64,000 nt of DNA from Cryptomeria japonica (taxonomy: Eukaryota > Streptophyta > Pinopsida > Cupressales > Cupressaceae), in assembly GCF_030272615.1 (NCBI RefSeq), contig NC_081409.1, positions 612,123,755-612,187,754 on the forward strand, written 5' to 3'. Below the pieces are notes generated by a model that saw nothing but the letters and a program-made list of their open reading frames with translations, was not told the DNA's origin and did no database searches. How positions within the stretch are numbered: the stretch's first letter is position 1; each line of letters begins with the position of its first letter. Positions 20,549-32,220 of the stretch are shown one piece after another. The position numbers and the translations under genes are program-made.

Positions 20549-21517
20549 TTGATCCCTCCTGCATGGTTAATGTCATCACTCAAGAGTACCTTTTCACTTT
20601 ATGATTGCATAAGCCTATATATGATGCTTCTAATGTTGTTGTGAAGTTATTTGATGGCTCCACTTGTCCTACCATTGTTTCTATCACCCTTCTTGTTGAA
20701 GTTCATGCTAAATCAATGGATGTTGACTTTGTTATAATACCTTCTCTGAGAAATTTCGTGTGACGTTGGGCTATCCTTGGCTATCTTCCATGAAGGCTAT
20801 TGCTTCCCCAATCCACAAGTTTCTTAAATTTCCTCACAATGGAGAAATCATAACCATGAACCATAGCTTATTTCATCCATTTGAAAGAAGCCCTAGTGTT
20901 CCTATTGATCTCTTTTGGCCTAAACAATTTCAATCTCTTCCATCAAGGAGCGATGCTCTTTTTCAATATTATCAAAAATGGAAGAACGATATGATTTTAT
21001 CCTTAAGTCAACCTAGATCTTCAACACTTGTCATTCCTATTATTCTTCATGATGAGGTTCTTCCCCTCACGAATAAAACCAATCTCCCTCCTAGGGAAGA
21101 TCGTCCACCTAAACCTATAGATGTGACTTTACCTTCTCTTCAAGAGAACACCAATATTTTTCCTAAGGTAAGACCTATACCAACTCCTCATAATGGACCT
21201 GGTCTCCTTCCTACACCTAATATTCCTCCTTTCTATGGCACATTTCTACCTCCTTCCTCCTGTCGAGAGAAGAGGCCTGCTTATCCTCTTGTTCAACCAA
21301 AAAGACCTCAACCTCAACCTTCAACTATCAAGGAAAGAAATATTGCTACTTGTTCAAATGTTTCTCCTCTTTCTCAGCCTTCCACTAAGACTTGATGGAA
21401 TCATTGTTTGAGAGAACGTCGATGAAGACACCGTGTTCAAGCTCATGAAGCTATCCCTCAAAAGACTCAATCTCCCCAGACTCCAATAGTTGACATGATT
21501 CCCTTTTCTCCTAAGAA
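20510..21517 (+). pseudogene. U1 protease-like domain and Pro-rich region, cut by element D
   Basis: Read through frame changes, 20515-20800 gives ALIDPSCMVNVITQEYL, a retropepsin-like strand-turn in which the usual D-T/S-G is D-P-S, then SMDVDFVIIPSL and LGYPWLSSMKAIASPIHKFL, the conserved C-terminal part of Tat proteases. From 20760 to 21395 a Pro-rich region follows (PPREDRPPKPIDV; QPKRPQPQPS), with Arg-rich wording at the end. The coding sense stops at the element D insertion (target duplication at 21518-21522) and resumes at 40794. No RT motif occurs before or after the insertion. Confidence 0.7.
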
Positions 21518-21522
21518 AGATG

Positions 21523-22583
21523 TGTTAGGTCCCAAGGACAACTAAGAGGGGGGGGGTGAATTAGTTGTCTTAAATATTAAACCAAAAACCACTTAAACAA
21601 ATTACTATTTAATACTGGTGAAATAGTCTGTGATACTGGTGGAACAAATTAACTGATAAATGCAATACTGGTAAAGAATAATGCATGAAACTAATAGACA
21701 AAATCATCCACAACACATAACACCTATATTTGTACATGGAAACCCTGTAAGGGGAAAAACCATTGTGGGAAACCTTACCCACAATCAGATGATACTACTA
21801 CAGATAGTAAGTGTACATAAATGGGGTTTGCACATGCAGAAAGGCTAATTGCCTAGAGCTCACTACTCAAACACAAATGGGAGTCACACTGACTACAATT
21901 GGATGGCTAAATCCAATAAGAATGTACTACCTAAAGTAGCATCTTCATATGTTGGATTCAGTACCGGTGTAATGTTGATATGCTTTCACAAAACCCTAGC
22001 TTTACCTTCAAATGATGTCTTCATGTATAGCTCTTCTAAATCTCGCATATACCTTCACATAAAACCTTCTTCGCATTCCACATTCGATGTTACATTTAAG
22101 ATCTTACATTTATACCATAGCCTAAGACCAATTATAGTAGGTCAGCTCTACAAGATATTACAATAAAATCATTTTACAACAAATACAACATCTGATGTAG
22201 TAACTGATTGAATATGTCGTCTTAATGCATTTACAACATTAATTAATTAATTCCATAGCATGCCATGCTGATCTGGAAGAGTTAAGCCTGCCAGTGTAAC
22301 CCTAGATAACCCTGGACCTATTTGCCGGTAAAAGAAAATATGCAAGTGTGAATATACCAATGATTATTACTTCAAAACAAGGTGTTCTTATGATGTCTTC
22401 GACATTACCAGGTGTCTTCCATGTCATTCCAAGTGTTGGTGATGATTACATCCTGCCGGTGAACCATATACCAGTAACTGTGCAATAGTTACTTGTCTGC
22501 TGGTGAATGCTACTAGATCACCAAAGTGCTAGTGTTTTAGTAGGTGTTGACATCAATGACAAAACCATATGAAAATACCAACA
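21523..22583 (-). repeat. Element D 3' LTR
   Basis: A 1061-bp segment bounded by tgttaggtcc and aaataccaaca. On the minus strand a TATA-like ggtataaatg lies near 22105-22115. The G-run aagagggggggggtgaatta near its left end is the complement of the LTR 3'-terminal motif shared with the LTRs of E and F2. Confidence 0.92.
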
Positions 22584-22927
22584 ATCTCCCCCTTTGGCAT
22601 TGATGGCAACACAAGATGGAAAAACTATCAAAGTGCCAAAACAGAAATGCCAAATACCAAAAACCAATAATCTCCTTTAGTTCAATAAACAATCTCTCCC
22701 CCTATGGGTAACATGTATCTTTTTTCTTTCTGTGTTTTTCCATACCAATCTCTCCCCCTTTGACATCAAATGCCAAAGTTACAAAAATCAATTGTTATTT
22801 TCACATACAAAATACCAACTATATTCAATATACCATCTACTCCCCCTGAGAAGTAGCTTCCTCATCAAAGCCTGTTTTAAGAATATATCTCTGCTAATTC
22901 TGTCGGTTGATGATAGACATCAATTCT
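22584..22927 (-). promoter_or_regulatory. Element D 3' untranslated region with repeated polypurine tracts
   Basis: Directly inside the LTR the minus strand reads atgccaaagggggagat (22584-22600), the plus-strand primer. Further similar tracts lie near 22693-22705, 22748-22763 and 22838-22850. Several PPT copies ahead of the 3' LTR are a reported trait of Sireviruses. No gene lies here. Confidence 0.75.
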
Positions 22928-25002
22928 CTAAGTGTCTATTGGTGGGGGTATGACCCCAAGCTGATCTCTGAGATATTTGAAAGTCTCCTTAGGCAAAGGT
23001 TTTGTGAAAATATCTACAAGTTGTTCTTTAGTATTCACATAAACTAGTTTTATCTCCTTTTCTTCAACTTTTTCCCTTAGAAAATTCAGTTTGATAGAAA
23101 CATGTTTTGTTTTAGAATGTAATACCGGATTCTTAGATATATCAATTGCTGCAATGTTATCACAGTATATAGTAATGGGTTCTTGCATTTTACCTTTATG
23201 TCCTTTAACATTTGTTTAAGCCATAATACCTGTGTACAGTTTGTTGCTGCTGCAACAAATTCTGATTCTGCTGTTGATAAAGATGTGCAACTCTGTTTCT
23301 TGCTTAACCAAGAAATTAATCTGCTTCCAAGGAAAAATGCTCTGTCGGTGGTGCTTTTCCTGTCATCTACATCTCCTACCCAATTTGCATCTGTATATGC
23401 ACATAATTCAAAATTTTCATTTCTAGGATACCATAATCCAAGATTTGTAGTGCCTTGTAAATACCAAAAAATCCTTTTTACTGTTGATTCATGATTTTCC
23501 TTAGGATTACTTTGAAATCTTGAAACAATACATACTGCATTCATAATATCTGGTCTTGTTTGTTTTAGTAAACCTCTTATCATAGATTTGTACCTAGTTG
23601 GATTGACAGGTGTTGTTTCATCTCTTATTGATAATTTGTCAATTGTAGTCATAGGTGTACTTACCGGTTTAGAGTTTTCCATCCCAAATTTCTTTAGTAG
23701 CTCTTTTAAGTACTTTGATTGACTCAAAAATATACCACTCTCAGTCTGAGAGATCTGTAATCCTTAAAAGAATTTTACTTCTCCTATCATAGATATTTCA
23801 AATTCTTGCTGCATTTTGATAGAAAAATCTTTACATAATCCATCTTCTCCTCCAAAGATTATATCATCACCAAAAACTTCTATAACCAAGATGTCATTAT
23901 CAGTTACTTTATAGTATAAATTACTATCTGCATTACCTTTAGAAAAACCAATCTCTAAAAGATACCTATCTAATCTTGCATACCAAGCTCTTGGAGCTTA
24001 CTTCAATCCATATAGAGCTTTCTTTAACCTACAAACCATATCTATGTCTTCTGTTAAAGAAAATCCATCAGGTTGTTCAATGTAAACCTCTTCTTCAAGA
24101 ATTCCATTCAAGAATGCACATTTAATATCCATCTGATATACTTTATAGTTTTTATGAGCTGCAAAAGCCAAAAATAATCTAGCTGCTTCAATTCGGGCTA
24201 CCGGTGCAAAGGTTTCATTATGATCAATTCCTTCCTTTTGAAAATATCCCTTACACACTAATCTTGCTTTATTTATGATTATTTTACCATCTTCATTAAG
24301 TTTGTTTCTAAAAACCCATTTGGTTCCAATAACATTTTTATCTTTAGGCCGGGGAACTAATGTCCAAGTGTTATTCTTCTCAATTTGCTCTAATTCTTCT
24401 TCCATAGCTTTAATCCAAAATTTATCTTCACATGCCTCATTAATTGATGATGGTTCAATTTGAGAAATAAAACATACCTCTTCATTTTCCAATCTTCCTC
24501 TTGTCATAACTCCTCTATATTTATTTCCAATTATCTAATCTTCAGAATGATTCAATCTTACATACCTGGGTGTCTTTGTTTGTTGTTGTTCCTCAGTTAC
24601 TGTGGAATTTTTAGATGATACCAGTGTAACTGGATCTTCATTCTGTGCTGGTGGATTGAGTGTAGATTCATTTGACAAAATCTCTATTGTCGGTTCATAA
24701 TCCATATACCTTGAAGTTCCTTTGAATTGTTCATCAATCTTTACATTTGTGCTTTCAACAATCTTCTCCAATCTTTTGTTAAGACATCTATATGGTTTGC
24801 TCTTAGATGAATAGCCAAGAAATATTCCTTCATCACTTCTAAGATCAAATTTTCCAATATACTCATCTCTCCTAATATAGCATTTGCTTCCAAAAATTCT
24901 AAAATATTTAAGATTGGCTTGTACCCCTCCCTTGGGGGTTGGGTATGATTTCATGTTGTTTTCATGTCTTTGCATAAGCCTCATTATATCATTTGTATTC
25001 AT
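22928..25002 (-). pseudogene. Element D reverse transcriptase and RNase H
   Basis: Starting near 25002 the minus strand encodes the copia IN-RT spacer (NLKYFRIFGSKCYIRRDEYI; DEGIFLGYSSKSKPYR). The RT follows: [60 protein letters not shown] with a catalytic Asp, and ALYGLK*APRAWYARLD with Gln turned into TAA near 23998. The active site reads VFGDDIIFG instead of the usual YVDD. RNase H follows with AYTDANWVGDVDDRKST, LSTAESEFVAAA, YCDNIAAIDISKNPV and VDIFTKPLPKETFKYLRDQL. Two more stops and a frameshift near 23100 confirm it is dead. The 5' end abuts element G. Confidence 0.92.
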
Positions 25003-25839
25003 TCTTTAGATCACTTTGCATATTGATTTGGAGCATTTACATTATCATTTACGAGCAATTAGGGTTTACTTTCTAGGTTGTTCTAGTTTGCTTACTTGCA
25101 TTTTAGGATCTTGCACACACACAAGGTCTACACACACACTACTTTTACAATACAACTTGGCTATTCATGGAGGTGGAAATCACCAAAGTGGGGGTTTGAC
25201 TAAGGTAAAACCCTATATAGCCGCCCAACATACCTTTTCAGATATAAGTGCAGATCCGGCGGAAGCAGACGGGAACTGAGCCCGCACCAAATTTCAAGGC
25301 AAAAGACCAAGATAGGGGCGTGGGGTGCCCTGGTCCTACCAGGACAGGGGCGCTGGGCACCCTGGTCCCTGGGACAGTGGCGCTGGGCGCCTTGGTCCTT
25401 CTGTCAGACAGCAATTTTTAGCATTTTCGATAGTTTTCCAGGTTGTAAAATAGCAGTTTCAGGAGTAGTTTCAGGGGCAGAATCAGGACAGTGGTGCCCG
25501 CCCCCCCATCCTGAACATTTTCATTCATATTTTGACTCTGGGTACATATCTGCATTCTTGCCTTATCCTTGTGTTTACAGCTTTCCATTGTTTAGTTTCA
25601 ATTCTGCAATCTTGTTATTAGTTCATATTTGCACTTTGGGGTTAGGAATTGAACTTGCATCATTTCATCTTTCAATTACAACAAAGGAATAGAAATCCTA
25701 ATTGGTAGCCCATGGCTCTCTCTTCCACAAAAAGAAGTATCCAATTGTGTGATACCTCTAGGCTCTTTCGTATTCCATAATGTGTGTCAAAAGGTAGGAT
25801 TAGGGCATGTTAGCCTAGTCTCGCTTTTTCCCCTACACA
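24910..25839 (+). repeat. Element G 5' LTR, outer part deleted
   Basis: Matches 36113-37076 with a few percent differences and a roughly 31-bp deletion near 25252 between two copies of gcagat. It starts abruptly inside the LTR at aagattggcttgtac, where element D coding sequence (aatctt on the minus strand, Asn-Leu) shares aagatt with the LTR. It ends ccctacaca. Confidence 0.88.
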
Positions 25840-25842
25840 TTT

Positions 25843-25860
25843 TGGTGAACCCGACGTGAA
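25843..25860 (+). promoter_or_regulatory. Element G primer-binding site (tRNA-Trp type)
   Basis: tggtgaacccgacgtgaa begins 3 bp after the LTR end and is identical to the element B site. It is complementary to the 3' end of plant tRNA-Trp as I remember it. Confidence 0.82.
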
Positions 25861-25946
25861 ATCTTATTATTGCTTTCTCTTGCATTGCATTTGTTAGATC
25901 TAGATCTATATTTAGTGTGTTTCATTTAAGTTTCATTTTCATAAGG

Positions 25947-25997
25947 AAAAAAAAAAAAAAAAGAAAGAAAAAAAAAAGAAAAAAAAAGAAAAAAAAG
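25947..25997 (+). repeat. A/GA-rich low-complexity tract
   Basis: About 50 bp of nearly pure A with scattered G sits directly before the first ATG of the element G frame. Such tracts expand easily; no further meaning is claimed. Confidence 0.85.
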
Positions 25998-26047
25998 TGT
26001 GTTTGTTTCTTTGCATTGTGTGTTTAAGTTTTATGCAACTTTCAAAA

Positions 26048-28281
26048 TGTCAGATTTTTATTTGCAAGATGTCCATATTTATGATGATGTATGCAATTAT
26101 GTTGATTATGAGTATAGCCAAGATGAATTAGATGAAGCTTTAGATGAGTTTTTGAATCCTAAAGATACCAAACCTTCATTTTACCAAAAACTCATAAACA
26201 TTGTTACTATGCCATTTCGTTGTGATGAGAAAGATAAGCTGAATGATTCCTCTCAAGGGTACATTCCTATCAACTCTTCCACTAAATCTAGTAACATGGT
26301 TGTTTTCAATGATCCCCTCTATGAAGAGATGTCTCCTTTTGAATCAAAAGATAAACCTTTTAATCGATATGATCATGCTTTGTTGGATGATGCTCTTGAT
26401 GACTTTGTGGCTTTATTGAAATCTTTAAACAAGAACAAAACTTCTAAATTAGTTAACATGATAAACCTAAATGAGCATAATAAGCCTCTCTTTGAAGTCC
26501 AAGGTGCTTATCCTTCTCCCACCTTTCAAGTTCCTAAATCACCTCTCCTTACTGTCCAAGGAGGGTGTGGTCATGATTCCTTTCTTATTCCGAATAAACC
26601 TATCATCACTATGCAATGAAGAAAACCTATAAGTCCTTATAGTTATGCCAAGCAATTAACTAGAGAGAGTTATCATGCGGTTGCCCATACTTATAGTACT
26701 AGAAATAAGAGGCAGCCTAATCCTCCTCATGTTATTCCAGTTTCTCTTCCTAATCCTCAACCAATTCTTCTGCAAGCTCCATGTATTTCACAAGTTCTCG
26801 GTAAGGAATATGATCTCATAGAACAACTTAAAGCTACCCCTACTAAGATATCCCTTTGGGATTTGATCCAAACTTCTTCTGCTCATCATGGAATGTTACA
26901 AGATGCCTTGAAAGATTTGAATGTTCCTCCACCTAATACATCTAGTAATATAGTATCTTTGGTTAACTCTGTGATGAATCCTAAAGCTCAAATTGTGTTT
27001 ACTCAAGATGAATTGCCTACTAGTGAAATTCAACATCAATATGATCCCTTGATGATTGTGGTTATCATAAAAGACACTGCTATAAGACGAGCACTGGTAG
27101 ATAATGGCTCTAGCCTTAATGTGTGTAGCATTAATCTACTGCATAAGATGAATGTGGATACATCCCTTATTGAGCTTGACTCTCATCCCATTCGAGGCTT
27201 TGATAATGTGGCTAAGCCTTCATTAGGTATTATCACCTTACCCATCACGGTGGGACCTATTACTTTGCCTACTCCTATCCATGTTATGTCAGGAAATCTA
27301 ACATACAACTTGTTATTAGGGAGACCTTGGATTCACAGTATGCAAGCTGTCCCCTCTACATTGCATAGACAAGTTAAATTTATTTATAACAATAAGACAT
27401 ATACCTTGATAGGTGATACTAAGTTCCAAGCTTGTTTGCAAACATCTACTTCCAAAGGGAGTTCTTTTGAATCTTCCTCTTCTAGTGATGACGATTTAAA
27501 CAAGATACCTATGGACGAATCATCATCCTCTCATAATCAAAATTCTTTGGATGAGCCTGAAGTTCCTGAAGAAGATTCTTCTCAACTTGAATCCACACAT
27601 GAGAAGGCTTTTGATCCTGAGAAGGTTCTCACAGAAGATGATTGGGGATCTCTTGATTTTAATCCCACCTTTGTAAGTGAGTATAGGGTTCCCCCTAGAG
27701 AGCTTAAAGTTGAAAAGAAGGAAGAAACTAAAAATCAATCAATCTTACCTGAACCTATGAACAATAATTTTGTGGCCGCTTCTCAAACTTCTTCTCCTCA
27801 CATCTCTAATTCTGAAGGGTTTGATTCTTTGTCTTATGAAAAACCACCTTCTCTTTCTGAAATGGCTAATGGTTATGGTCATGGTTTTCATATTTTAGCT
27901 AAGTATGGGTATAATGGAAATGGTTGTGGCTCTCACGAACAAGGGATAAAGGTTCCTCTAGGGAATGATCTTTATGATGAGACCTTTGGACTTGGTTATA
28001 ATCCCTACAAGCGCACTAAAGCTTCTAAGAGACCATGTATTAGTGTTAATGCTATTTCTATATCTTTGCCAATGAGACACCCTGAGTATATTGATGGGGA
28101 TCCTTCGTGTGCCTATGCATTGGATGTCTTTCCTATCGATGATGCTTTAGCTGAGTTTTTAGGAGCATATGATACTCTTCCTCATTATCATCACAATAGG
28201 GGATTTCCTTATTGTTTGAACACTGAAGCCTATTTTGGAAAAGAGACTGATAATGATGAGATTGTGAAAGAATTCCCTTAG
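26048..28281 (+). pseudogene. Element G N-terminal polyprotein and protease
   Basis: The frame is open from 25999; Met 26048 (MSDFYLQDVHIYDD) or Met 25999 could start it. An acidic N-terminal part (DELDEALDEFLNP) does not resemble gag: no capsid block and no Cys/His knuckle are seen. After a TGA at 26617 the same frame gives EYDLIEQLKATPTKISLWDL, a conserved Tat pol opening, then a retropepsin (RRALVDNGSSLNVCSINLL, with DNG at the catalytic site, and NLLLGRPWIHSMQAVPSTLH). A Ser/Glu-rich linker leads to TAG 28279-28281, just before RT. Both stops fit C-to-T changes of CGA and CAG. Confidence 0.85.
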
Positions 28282-31200
28282 TTAAAGGATATTCCTCAAC
28301 AAAGTAATCTTCTCATAAGTGACACCATTGATGTTAAGATGGATCCTTGCAATGAAGAAAAAGTTATTAAAATTGGAAAGTGTTTGGATGAAGGAGAACA
28401 AAAACAATATGTAGATTTATTGCATGAATTCCTTGAGATCTTTGCTTGGACATATTCTGACATGCCTGGTATAGATACTAAGATTGTTACTCATAATATT
28501 GTCTTAGTTCCCGATGCTAAGCCTGTGAAACAAAAGATTCAAAAAATGAATCCTAAGGTAGCTTTGCTTGTTAAGGCTGAGATTGAAAAATTATTAGAGG
28601 CTGGATTTATCTGCCCTATTGATTATTCCCCATGGATTTCAAATATTGTCATTGTGGCTAAATCAGATAATAAAATAAGAATGTGTACCAACTTTCAAGA
28701 TTTAAATAAGGCTTCTTTAAAAGATGATTTCCCTCTCCCAAACATTGACATGATAGTTGATTCCACAGTAGGACATGCTTTGTTATCCTTCATGGATGGT
28801 TTTTCAAGATACAATTAAATTTTCATTAATCCTCAAGATCAATTCAAAACTGCTTTCACCACTCCTTGGGGTACGTTTTGTTGGGTTATGATGCCTTTTG
28901 GGCTTAAAAATGCCGGCGTAACTTATCAACGAGCGATGACCCTTATCTTTCATGATTATATGCATAAGATTTTAGAAGATTATGTTGATGATATTTTAGC
29001 CAAATCCATTCTTCGTATAGATCATATTAAGATCCTTCGTCAAATCTTTGAAAGAATTCGTAAGTATCACATGCGCTTGAATCCCCGAAAATGTGTTTTT
29101 GGTGTGGATAGTGGAAAACTATTACGATTCATAGTTTCGCATCGTGGGATTGAGGTGGATACTAAGAAAATAGATGCTATTGTCAACATGCCACCTCCTA
29201 GAAATGTGTCTCAACTCAAAAGCTTACAACGAAAGATTCAAGCTATTCGTAGGTTCGTATCTCAACTTGCGGATCGTACTTTTCCTTTTACTCAACTTCT
29301 CAAAAAGAATATCACTTTCCAATGGAACGAAGATTGTCAGCAAGCATTTGAAGATTTAAAAGTATATTTGGCTAATCCTCCTATCCTTCAACTTGCCGAA
29401 CCTTCTAAGCCCTTTCTTCTTTATACAGCTACTTCCTCTCATGCTCTCGCAGCATTATTGGCACAACATGATAAAGATGGTAAGGAATGTCCGGTTTATT
29501 ATATAAGTCGTACCTTACTCGATTATGAGACCCGATATTCTATGATAGAAAGACAATGCTTGGCCTTGGTGTTTGTGACTCAAAAATTGAGACATTATCT
29601 TTTAAATTCAGAAGTCCACGTCATGGTAAAGTTTGATCCTTTGAAGCATCTTTTCTCTAAAACTGATTTATCAGGACGCCTAGCTAAGTGGGTTATGATG
29701 TTAACTGAATTTGACCTTAAATTTGTTTCACAAAGAGAAATTAAAGGGCAAGCGTTGACCGATTACTTAGTTGAGGCCCCTTCACCTTTCTCCTTCCCTA
29801 ACCCTAAGTCTTTTCCTGATGACTTCATTCTTTGTACAGAGAAAGATGAAACTTGGGAGTTGTACTTTGATGGCTCTAAGTGTCGTACGGGATCGGGGGC
29901 AGGTGTTGTTCTAATTTCTCCTACAAAGAAATCCATTCCGTCATCTTATCGTCTCAATTTCCTATGTACCAATAACATTGCTGAGTATGAGGCTCTTATA
30001 GCAGGAATAAAGGCAACCTTGGCTCTGAATGTAAAGCACATACATATTTATGGAGATTCTCAACTGATTATAAGACAAGTAACAGGACTGTATCAAGCAA
30101 AACAAGACAAATTATCACAATATAAAGACCTTGCTATCTCTTTGTTACAAAAATTCGATTCTTATACCATGGAACTTGTTCCTCGAAAAGATAATCGACA
30201 TGCGGACACAATGGCATGTGTGGCTTCTCTTGTATCCTTAGAGGACCCTGTGGTTGATCTTAAATTTGTTATTCACAATCTTATTTCTCCAGCTATTGTA
30301 GATGATTCTAGCTTCGTGACATGTTGTGACTTTATCGACTCAGATGAATGGTATTCGCATATCATAAGATACTTGACTGATGGTACCTTTCCTGATTCCG
30401 CCAAGAGGAACACGAGGGCTAGAATCCACAAGCTGTCTGCTAGATATATCATTCTTTCTAATGTTCTTTACCGAAGGGGTTATAATGGTCTTCTCCTTCA
30501 CTGTCTTAACAAATCAGAAATCCTTGTTGCTGTTGAAGAGGTACATTCAGGTGCCTGTGGGGGGCATTTTGGAGGCAAATCCTTGGTTCAAAGATTGCTT
30601 CGTATGGGATACTATTGGAAAACTATGCAGAAGGATTCTTTTTCATTTGTTAAGAAATGTCATCAATGTCAACAACACAATAATCCGATTCATGCTCCTG
30701 CCCAAGAACTTCATTCTCAGGTAGCCTCTTGGCCTTTCTCTGCATGGGGGTTGGATCTCATCGGTAAAATCTCTCCTCCTTCATCTCAAGGACACACTTT
30801 CATTATAACTACAACAGATTACTTTACAAAGTGGGTAGAAGCTGTTCCCCTTCGCTCTACTACTGCTGAAGTGATTTGTCAATTTCTTCTAGAAAACATT
30901 ATTTCTCGATTCGGGATACCTTCCACTATAATCTTAGATAATGGGACATCATTTAAGAACAAGGACGTGAAGAAATTCCTCGAGAAATATCATATCAAAC
31001 ATCAACTTTCTACACCATACTATCCTCAATCAAATGGTCAAGCTGAATCATCCAATAAGATAATTGAACAAATTCTTCGCAAAACCATGAATAAGCATGG
31101 TAAGGATTGGAGTACTCAGCTAATCTATGCTCTTTGGGCCTACCGAATGAGTGTATGAATTGCTACAGGAACTACCCCTTATAATCTTGTTTATGGTGCT

Positions 31201-31608
31201 AAGGCTATTATGACTTTAGAGTTAGAGATTCCATCACTTAGAGTTTCTCTCAAAGGTATAGTAGATGATGACTCTTATAGAGAACAAAGACTTCAACAGC
31301 TTGAGATGCTTGATGAATAGCGTATAAATGCTCTTGAGCATATTCAAGCGTATCATAAAACTCTACAATGAAGCTATAATGATAAGGTTATTCAATGTTC
31401 CTTCTCAGTAGGTGACTTAGTTCTCTATGAGAATCAGCGCAATGTGAATGCCTTACCTGAAGAAAAGGGAAAATTTAGTCCTAATTGGCTTGGACCGTAT
31501 ATTGTTATTGAAGATTATGGATCAGGTGCTTACAAAATAGCGGATGTAGACGGTACACCTCTTAAAGAACCTATAAATGCTATGCACTTGCATAGATACT
31601 ATGCTTAA
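28282..31608 (+). pseudogene. Element G pol: RT, RNase H (two types), integrase
   Basis: In the same frame as the protease. RT: KPVKQKIQKMNPKVALLVK, GFICPIDYSPWISNIVIV, MMPFGLKNAGVTYQRAM and the LEDYVDDILAKS active site (YVDD intact). Ty3 RNase H: PFLLYTATSSHALAALLAQ with Asp replaced, YSMIERQCLALVF. A second RNase H: WELYFDGSKCRTGSGAGVVL, NIAEYEALIAGIKATL, IYGDSQLIIRQVTG and a NRHAD block, the Tat hallmark. Integrase: GGHFGGKSLVQRLLRMGYYW with KKCHQCQQH (HHCC), WGLDLIGKI, IILDNGTSFKN and QSNGQAESSNKI (DDE), then a WLGPYIVI C-terminal motif. Stops at 28819, 31156, 31318 and 31369 all fit C-to-T changes of Gln or Arg codons. There is no frameshift. Confidence 0.93.
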
Positions 31609-32220
31609 TTCCTCATTCCTTACCTTTCATCTATCTTCTTTTCACTTCTTCAAAATTGGATAATATGTTAGCATATCTTTGTTAGAGAAAATAGAATTAA
31701 ATGATATTTTGTTTAATCTATATTGCTTTGTTCTTGACAAGCGTGTTTCTTTACTCTATAGTTTGTCTTGAATTCATTTATGTAAATTGCAAAAGATTTA
31801 CATTTCCATTATGCTGGCATATTATACAATGTCTTTATGTGTTAAGTAGAATTGTATCATGTTGTGTTTAAGTTTAAATTAAATCACATTAGTTATATGA
31901 TTCTTAGGCTTAACACATATTTCTTCTCTATCATCAGTGTAGTACCTGATTAAATGTTTTATTTTAATTAAGTCACACATGTATCAATTTAATCATGGAG
32001 CATTGAAAAACCAATCACATGGAAATTAAATTCGGAACATACATGTACATCTACCAAATGTATTAACTTTAATCAAAGCAAAATATACATTTTTTTAGGC
32101 ATTAAAGATAACACGTTTGAGACAAAGAGAAGCATGTATATATATATATGTGGATCCTATTTTCATATACAAAAGTAGGTCACTACACATCCAAAATGTG
32201 ACCTATCCTACAACATGAGA
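31609..32220. other. Element G region between pol and the antisense gene
   Basis: A+T-rich, non-coding DNA of about 600 bp, including a short tatatatata run near 32138. It would contain the 3' end signals of both the sense pol frame and the antisense PMD gene, but none can be named with confidence. Confidence 0.5.
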
